Under the pieces are notes generated by a model. That model did no database searches. It had not been told where the DNA came from and saw only the letters and a program-made list of their open reading frames with translations. From NCBI GenBank assembly GCA_902776945.1, contig CACYSH010000024.1, positions 34,223 through 98,222 of the forward strand: DNA of 64,000 nt, read 5' to 3'. Source of the DNA: an uncultured Ruminococcus sp. (GTDB lineage Bacteria; Bacillota; Clostridia; Oscillospirales; Ruminococcaceae). The position numbers and the translations under genes are program-made. Positions 59,326 through 64,000 of this stretch are shown here, in pieces; the first letter of the stretch is position 1; each line of letters opens with the position of its first letter.

Positions 59326-61143
59326 ATGGAAATTGACAGCTTTTTCAGAGGAGACGCATTCGACGCTTATGATTATTTCGGCGCACACCTCAACGGAAAC
59401 GGCGCTGTATTCAGAATCTACGCCCCAAACGCCGCAAAGGTCGCAGTCGTGGGAGACTTCAATAAATGGTACCCCCGGCAAATGAACTGCGACAGAGGTA
59501 TCTGGTCTGTGCAGATACCCGAAGCCCGAGAGGGTCATTTTTACAAATATGTCGTCTATACCCAAAGCGGCGAGGTTAAGGAACATTGCGACCCCTACGG
59601 CTTCGGAATGGAACTGCGCCCGCGCTGGTGTTCGGTGGTGCGTGACCTTGACAGCTTTAAATTCACCGACGACGAATGGATATACTTCCGCGACAAAAAT
59701 TACGACAAGCCTCTAAATATCTACGAAATGCACCTCGGCGCGTGGAAAGAGGCTCCCGGATTCGTATTCGAAAAGGACGACCCCGACAAGCGTTTCATGA
59801 CCTACGACAAAATAGCCGACCTGCTGATACCCTATCTTAAAGAAAACGGCTTTACCCACGTTGAGTTCATGCCGCTTTCGGAACACCCCGCAGATATTTC
59901 GTGGGGCTATCAGAACACGGGCTTTTACGCGCCTACTTCCCGCTACGGCACGGCTAAACAGCTCATGGAGCTTATCAACAGGCTCCATAACGCGGGGCTT
60001 GGCGCTATAATGGACTTTGTGCCTGTGCATTTCGCGCTCGATGATTACGCCCTGCGCGAGCTTGACGGCACGCCGCTTTACGAATACCCCGAGTCGGACG
60101 TGGCGGTGAGCGAATGGGGAACCTGCAATTTTCTGTTCAACAAGCCCCATGCGGCGGCTTTCATGCAGTCCTGCGCCGATTACTGGCTTACGAAATATCA
60201 TTTTGACGGTCTGCGAATGGACGCTATCAGCCGTGCCATTTACTGGCAGGGCGACCCGAACAGGGGCGTGAATCCCAATTCGCTGAATTTTCTGCGGCAG
60301 ATGAACGGCGGTCTGCAAATGCGGCACGGCGACTGTATGCTTATCGCGGAGGATTCGACCGCCTTCCCGAAGATAACCTGTCCCACGCAGTACGGCGGAC
60401 TGGGCTTTGATTACAAGTGGGATCTGGGCTGGATGAACGACACGCTCAATTACTTCCGCACGCCGCCCATTGAGCGCAGGGGACATCATCACAAGCTGAC
60501 GTTTTCCATGCAGTATTTCTATAACGAGCTTTATCTGCTGGAGCTTTCCCACGACGAGAACGTTCACGGCAAGGCGACGATAATCAACAAGATGTGGGGC
60601 GATTACGAGGACAAGTTCCCGCAGGCGCGGGCGATGTATATGTATATGTACACGCACCCGGGCAAAAAGCTGAATTTCATGGGCGGCGAGAACGGGCAGT
60701 TCCGCGAGTTTGACGAGAACCGCGGGCAGGACTGGGACATTCTGAAATATCCTCTGCATGAGAGCTTCAACCGATATTTCAAGACTCTGACGGCGCTTTA
60801 TCTGAACGAGCCTGCTTTGCATTGTGCGGAGTATGACCCGAACAATTTCCGTTGGTTAATGGCGGATAATGCCGATCAGAATTTCTATATTTATGAGCGG
60901 CGGGAGTGTCGGGAGAATGGCGGCAGGATAATTTGTGCGTTTAATTTTTCGGGCGGCGAGCAGACTGTCAGCTTTGATTATGGCGAGAATATAACGCTGG
61001 AGCCGATTCTGCATTCGGACGAGCAGACATACAGCGGGACGGTGCCGCATGAGGAAATCAAGCCAATCTCTGCCGAAAACAACAGGCTGACGATAACGCT
61101 GCCGAGATTTTCGGGAGAGCTATTCAAAATAGATAAAAGATAA
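59326..61143 (+). CDS. glgB: 1,4-alpha-glucan branching enzyme
   Basis: The product has 605 residues, near the short end for the family. The CBM48 domain at the start (YFGAHLNGNGAVFRIYAPNA; VVGDFNKW) is followed by a GH13 barrel with the nucleophile in DGLRMDAIS (D299), the acid/base in IAEDSTAFP (E342) and the third acid in LSHDENVHGK. It makes alpha-1,6 branches in glycogen. AAGGAGG lies about 15 bases before ATG, longer than usual, and no other start is in frame. The glgP and malQ genes are 50 kb away. Confidence 0.96.
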   Translation: MEIDSFFRGDAFDAYDYFGAHLNGNGAVFRIYAPNAAKVAVVGDFNKWYPRQMNCDRGIWSVQIPEAREGHFYKYVVYTQSGEVKEHCDPYGFGMELRPRWCSVVRDLDSFKFTDDEWIYFRDKNYDKPLNIYEMHLGAWKEAPGFVFEKDDPDKRFMTYDKIADLLIPYLKENGFTHVEFMPLSEHPADISWGYQNTGFYAPTSRYGTAKQLMELINRLHNAGLGAIMDFVPVHFALDDYALRELDGTPLYEYPESDVAVSEWGTCNFLFNKPHAAAFMQSCADYWLTKYHFDGLRMDAISRAIYWQGDPNRGVNPNSLNFLRQMNGGLQMRHGDCMLIAEDSTAFPKITCPTQYGGLGFDYKWDLGWMNDTLNYFRTPPIERRGHHHKLTFSMQYFYNELYLLELSHDENVHGKATIINKMWGDYEDKFPQARAMYMYMYTHPGKKLNFMGGENGQFREFDENRGQDWDILKYPLHESFNRYFKTLTALYLNEPALHCAEYDPNNFRWLMADNADQNFYIYERRECRENGGRIICAFNFSGGEQTVSFDYGENITLEPILHSDEQTYSGTVPHEEIKPISAENNRLTITLPRFSGELFKIDKR

Positions 61144-61179
61144 GAGATAAAAGATAAAAGATATTTTTAGGCGCAAAGC

Positions 61180-61620
61180 CTACCCAAATCGCAAAACAAG
61201 GGCAAACCAAAAGTCTTAGGAAGGGGTTGGCTGCATTAACTATGTTAATGCCAGCAAGCTCGTGCAAGGGGATAACCCTTCTTCTTGCACGAACTTGTTC
61301 GTGCAAAGGGTCTTCCCCCCACAAAAGCCGACCGCCTTCGCAAATTAACGGAAAAGAGAAGCCGTTAAGTTCAAAATTAAAATCGGCAATTCAGAGCAAA
61401 TCCCACAAAAAAGCACAAGCGTTAAAATCAGCAAATCGTGACGGAAACAAGGAAATTGCCGATTTTAATTTGCAAAAGAGCGCAGCGATTTTTGCAAACG
61501 AATTGCGCGAAGGTCAAAAAAATCGCGACAGTGTGGAAATTCATGTAGGGGCGCGATGTTTCCGAACCGCGCCGTTTTTCCTGCAAAACGGGCGCACACA
61601 TAAGTGCGCCCCTACAAATA
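61180..61620. repeat. Copy 5 of the 19-bp-stem repeat, inverted, plus GC palindromes
   Basis: The arms lie at 61374-61391 and 61453-61471. The palindromes GCATTAACTATGTTAATGC (61233) and GCACGAACTTGTTCGTGC (61287) occupy the places seen in copy 4. TGTAGGGGCGCG and the inverse TGCGCCCCTACA lie at 61544-61616. No gene is seen in this 510-bp gap. Confidence 0.75.
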
Positions 61621-61653
61621 AACCATATACAGACAAAAAGGAGGACAACGCCA

Positions 61654-62538
61654 ATGTCATACCCCGTAACGCTCGGCAATAGACTTCTGCCCGACAACAA
61701 AAAAGAGTACTACCTCGAAGAAACGCACGAATTTCTCGTCCTCACCTGCGACGAGACCGTAGGGTATGTGAGCTTTAGAAACGATGACGGCAGTTGGTTC
61801 CATACCGCCGCAAGCATAGACGTACTCGGCTGGGTAGACCTCACAACGGGCAGGCAGAACGGCGAACGCACCAAAATGGAATGGGTGCTGACCGACGAGG
61901 AAAGAAACACACGTTCGTACTCCAAACGCTTCGGTAAGCTCAAAATATACCGCGTAAAGGCGCACCCGCACCGTCCATTTAGCGGAGAAAAAGCCAAGTA
62001 TAATGATGTCCCCAAATACGCGGAGCAAATATATGTCACCGAGATACTGGGCGAGCTGGTGCCTAACGCTTTCCTGTTCGGTGTGCTGGAGGAGTATAAA
62101 AAGCCCGTTACCATGCACTCCGACCTGCTCGGGGATTTCGTCCTCGACAAGCGCTACGGCGGCAGCTGGGAATGCGAATGCGACTGGCTCGGCAGAAAGA
62201 TCCGGTTCACCTTTTATGATGATGCCGCCGATGAATTTGCCGTGATCATAAAAAACGCCGAGCAGTTCTGGCGCGACCGCGAAAACTGGGATAAGAAAAT
62301 GCGCGAATACGCCGCCGACGAGCTGACATACCTTGCGGGCGACTGGGGCGAAAATTCCGCAGACGGCGAGATAACCGAGGAGGAATTTGCCCGCAAGATA
62401 AACCTTTGCAGTATCCATTTTATGGACGGCGGGAGTTTTCAGGCGTGGTTCGACGACGGCGGATTCTTCGGCGACCATTCTATAACGGTATGGGGCAATT
62501 TTGAAAAGGGCTTTAAAAACGCCCGGCTGGAGGGCTGA
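61654..62538 (+). CDS. DUF2262-containing protein
   Basis: The product has 294 residues. The C-terminal half (about 165-294) matches the DUF2262 pattern: FVLDKRYGGSWECECDWLGRK, AADELTYLAGDW, ITEEEFARKINLCSI, FDDGGFFGDHSITVWGNFEKGF. The N-terminal half is not recognised. No signal peptide is present. AAGGAGG lies before the ATG. Some DUF2262 proteins stand near toxin or immunity genes, but nothing of that sort is visible here. Confidence 0.78.
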   Translation: MSYPVTLGNRLLPDNKKEYYLEETHEFLVLTCDETVGYVSFRNDDGSWFHTAASIDVLGWVDLTTGRQNGERTKMEWVLTDEERNTRSYSKRFGKLKIYRVKAHPHRPFSGEKAKYNDVPKYAEQIYVTEILGELVPNAFLFGVLEEYKKPVTMHSDLLGDFVLDKRYGGSWECECDWLGRKIRFTFYDDAADEFAVIIKNAEQFWRDRENWDKKMREYAADELTYLAGDWGENSADGEITEEEFARKINLCSIHFMDGGSFQAWFDDGGFFGDHSITVWGNFEKGFKNARLEG

Positions 62539-62562
62539 AACGCTCTCGGGAGGAAAAATATT

Positions 62563-63177
62563 ATGAGAAAAGCAATGACTATATCTTACGAGGTGGGCGA
62601 CAGCCTTTACCTTAATCTGACAAACAAATGTCCGTGCGCCTGCACCTTCTGTCTGCGGCAGAACGGCGACACGGCTTACGGCTCCGACCCGCTGTGGCTG
62701 GAGCATACGCCCTCTTTTGAGGAAATTACCGAAAATCTGTCAAAACGCGAGCTTGACAAGTACAAAAATATCGTTTTCTGCGGCTACGGCGAGCCTACCT
62801 GCGAGCTTGAAATGCTCAAAAAGGTGGCTAAGTGGCTCAAAGAGCGCACAAAGACCCCGCTTCGGCTCAATACGAACGGGCTTTCCGACCTTATCAATCA
62901 CCGCGATACCGCGCCGGAGTTTGCGGGGCTTATCGACATAATCTCCATAAGCCTTAATGCCCCCGACGAAGCCGATTATATGGCGGTAACGCGCCCGACG
63001 TTCGGCGAGGGAAGCTACGGCGCAATGCTTAAATTCGCGGGCGAGGTCAAGAACTACGTTCCCGAGACCGTGCTTACGGTCGTTGACGTGATAGGCGAGG
63101 AAAACGTTGAGAAGTCGCGGCACGTTGCAGAGAGCGTGGGCGTGAAACTGCGCGTCAGGGAATATATACCCGACTAA
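62563..63177 (+). CDS. Radical SAM protein, TatD-associated type
   Basis: The product has 204 residues. CPCACTFCLRQNGD holds the cluster motif CxxxCxxC (C23 or C25 start, C27, C30), followed by IVFCGYGEPTCELE and LRLNTNGLSDLINHRD. This form is known as the radical SAM protein linked to TatD nuclease; its reaction is unknown. There is no SPASM region. GGAGG precedes ATG. It follows the DUF2262 gene by 24 bp. tatD is not in the window. Confidence 0.85.
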   Translation: MRKAMTISYEVGDSLYLNLTNKCPCACTFCLRQNGDTAYGSDPLWLEHTPSFEEITENLSKRELDKYKNIVFCGYGEPTCELEMLKKVAKWLKERTKTPLRLNTNGLSDLINHRDTAPEFAGLIDIISISLNAPDEADYMAVTRPTFGEGSYGAMLKFAGEVKNYVPETVLTVVDVIGEENVEKSRHVAESVGVKLRVREYIPD

Positions 63178-63180
63178 TAA

Positions 63181-63447
63181 AGTTAATAGTGAATTTAGTT
63201 AATAGTTAATAGTGAATAGTGAATAGTTAAGGTGCGCCTGCGGCGCGTATTATGCGGACGCTGCGCGCCGCACTAATATTTTTCATTACACACTTGCGAG
63301 TCAATGCGCGGCTGCATGAACTTGTTGGCATTAACTTTGTTAATGCAGCTATCGCCGCGCAACGTCCGCGAAGCGGACACCTTAACTATTCACTATTCAC
63401 TATTCACTATTAACTTTTTAAATCACTATTAACTATTAACTTTTTAA
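63181..63447. repeat. Heptad-array inverted-repeat element
   Basis: The left array of TTAATAG/TGAATAG (63182-63229) and the right array CTATTCACTATTAAC (63384-63445) enclose the GCGCC/GCGGAC core. GCATTAACTTTGTTAATGC is inserted at 63328-63346. Confidence 0.72.
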
Positions 63448-63464
63448 GAAAGAAGGACAAGAAT

Positions 63465-64000
63465 ATGGAAAAGCTATGGAGAAAGAATTTTATCAATATC
63501 GAACCCTACACGGCGGGTGAACAGCCCAAAGACAAGAACATTATCAAACTCAACACCAACGAATGCCCCTATCCGCCGGCGCCCGGCGTAAAGAAGGCTA
63601 TGGAGGAGCTGATGGCGCATACGGATGACCTGCGCCTCTATCCGGATATGAACGCCTCGATGCTGGTGGACGCGCTGGCTGAGCACTACGGGATCGACAG
63701 CAGCAGGATCTTTGTCGGCGTGGGCTCCGATGACGTGCTGGCCCTGTGTTTTCTCACGTTTTTTACGAACGGCGATCCCATCCTCTTTCCGGAGATCACA
63801 TACAGTTTTTATCCCGTGTGGGCAGAGCTGTACGGGATCGACTACAAGCAGATCCCGCTGACCAGTGAGCTCACGATCGATTCCTATGAGTATATCCCGC
63901 GGCTGACGAAGATGAAGAACGGAGGCGTCATATTCCCCAATCCGAATGCGCCCACAGGCGTGGAAGAGCCGCTCAGCATCATTGAGCGGATCGTCAAGGG
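63465..64000 (+). CDS. hisC: Histidinol-phosphate aminotransferase, 3' end cut by window
   Basis: The first 178 codons read MEKLWRKNFINIEPYTAGEQ, LNTNECPYPPAPGVKKAM, LRLYPDMNAS, FVGVGSDDVLALCF and FPNPNAPTG. These are the marks of PLP-dependent HisC, which transaminates imidazole-acetol phosphate in histidine synthesis. AAGGA precedes ATG. Ile is written almost only ATC (about 14 of 17), while the gene just before uses ATA and ATC about equally, so the codon use differs. No stop occurs before the window end. Confidence 0.88.
   Translation, partial: MEKLWRKNFINIEPYTAGEQPKDKNIIKLNTNECPYPPAPGVKKAMEELMAHTDDLRLYPDMNASMLVDALAEHYGIDSSRIFVGVGSDDVLALCFLTFFTNGDPILFPEITYSFYPVWAELYGIDYKQIPLTSELTIDSYEYIPRLTKMKNGGVIFPNPNAPTGVEEPLSIIERIVK

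Noticed and set aside
59713-62706. Minus-strand frames opposite glgB and the DUF2262 gene
   Set aside because: Shadows of plus-strand genes with clear domain motifs.

Overview
The window reads as chromosome of a Gram-positive gut-type clostridium, most likely Oscillospiraceae and close to Ruminococcus. This rests on consensus sigma-A promoters (TTGACA, 17 bp, TATAAT), AGGAGG ribosome sites with many TTG and GTG starts, a DnaD plus DnaC-like helicase-loader pair, a DUF4364 protein, an inverted-domain GH3 beta-glucosidase of the type known from Ruminococcus and Butyrivibrio, BspA-like leucine-rich repeat proteins, and many small lipoproteins. No rRNA, tRNA, phage, CRISPR or full insertion sequence was seen.

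Layout. 1-4.6 kb: three tandem secreted leucine-rich repeat paralogues, each seen with its own promoter or terminator. 4.6-7.1 kb: a cation:proton antiporter and an SLC13/ArsB-type permease. 7.1-12.3 kb: a glycogen/maltodextrin operon (malQ, two unknown genes, glgP). 12.5-19.4 kb: thiE, the GH3 beta-glucosidase, aspartokinase and a PdaA-like deacetylase. 19.8-25.2 kb: azlCD, NAD salvage (pncA, an unknown gene, pncB), a second isochorismatase-fold hydrolase and DUF4364. 25.6-30.7 kb: two paralogous GT-C type membrane proteins and aroC. 31-34.5 kb: NUDIX, aroA, aroB. 34.6-38.2 kb: dCMP deaminase, an unknown gene, fabD and a pair of paralogous lipoproteins. 39-41.1 kb: an EF-G-like GTPase. 41.3-44.8 kb: three tandem double-glycine leader peptides and a large lipoprotein with a HEFIH metallopeptidase motif. 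45-50.9 kb: a membrane protein, a two-component system and the dnaD/dnaC-like pair. 51.1-53.9 kb: a radical SAM/SPASM enzyme downstream of two lipoproteins that carry Tyr-Gly-Pro motifs. 54-57.4 kb: rsmD, coaD, a coiled-coil protein and a short-chain dehydrogenase. 57.6-64 kb: a nucleotidyltransferase, a lipoprotein, glgB, a DUF2262 protein, a TatD-associated-type radical SAM protein and the start of hisC.

How the genes fit together. glgB, glgP and malQ give a glycogen branching and breakdown set spread over two loci. aroB, aroA and aroC supply three shikimate steps. pncA and pncB recycle nicotinamide to nicotinate mononucleotide.

The two places most likely to hold a little-described system are the double-glycine peptide cluster with its metallopeptidase-like lipoprotein, and the rSAM/lipoprotein locus. 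The intergenic DNA is also unusual. It is packed with at least five families of small inverted-repeat (MITE-like) elements, one with a 10-bp target duplication, and with a small palindrome whose arms co-vary between copies.
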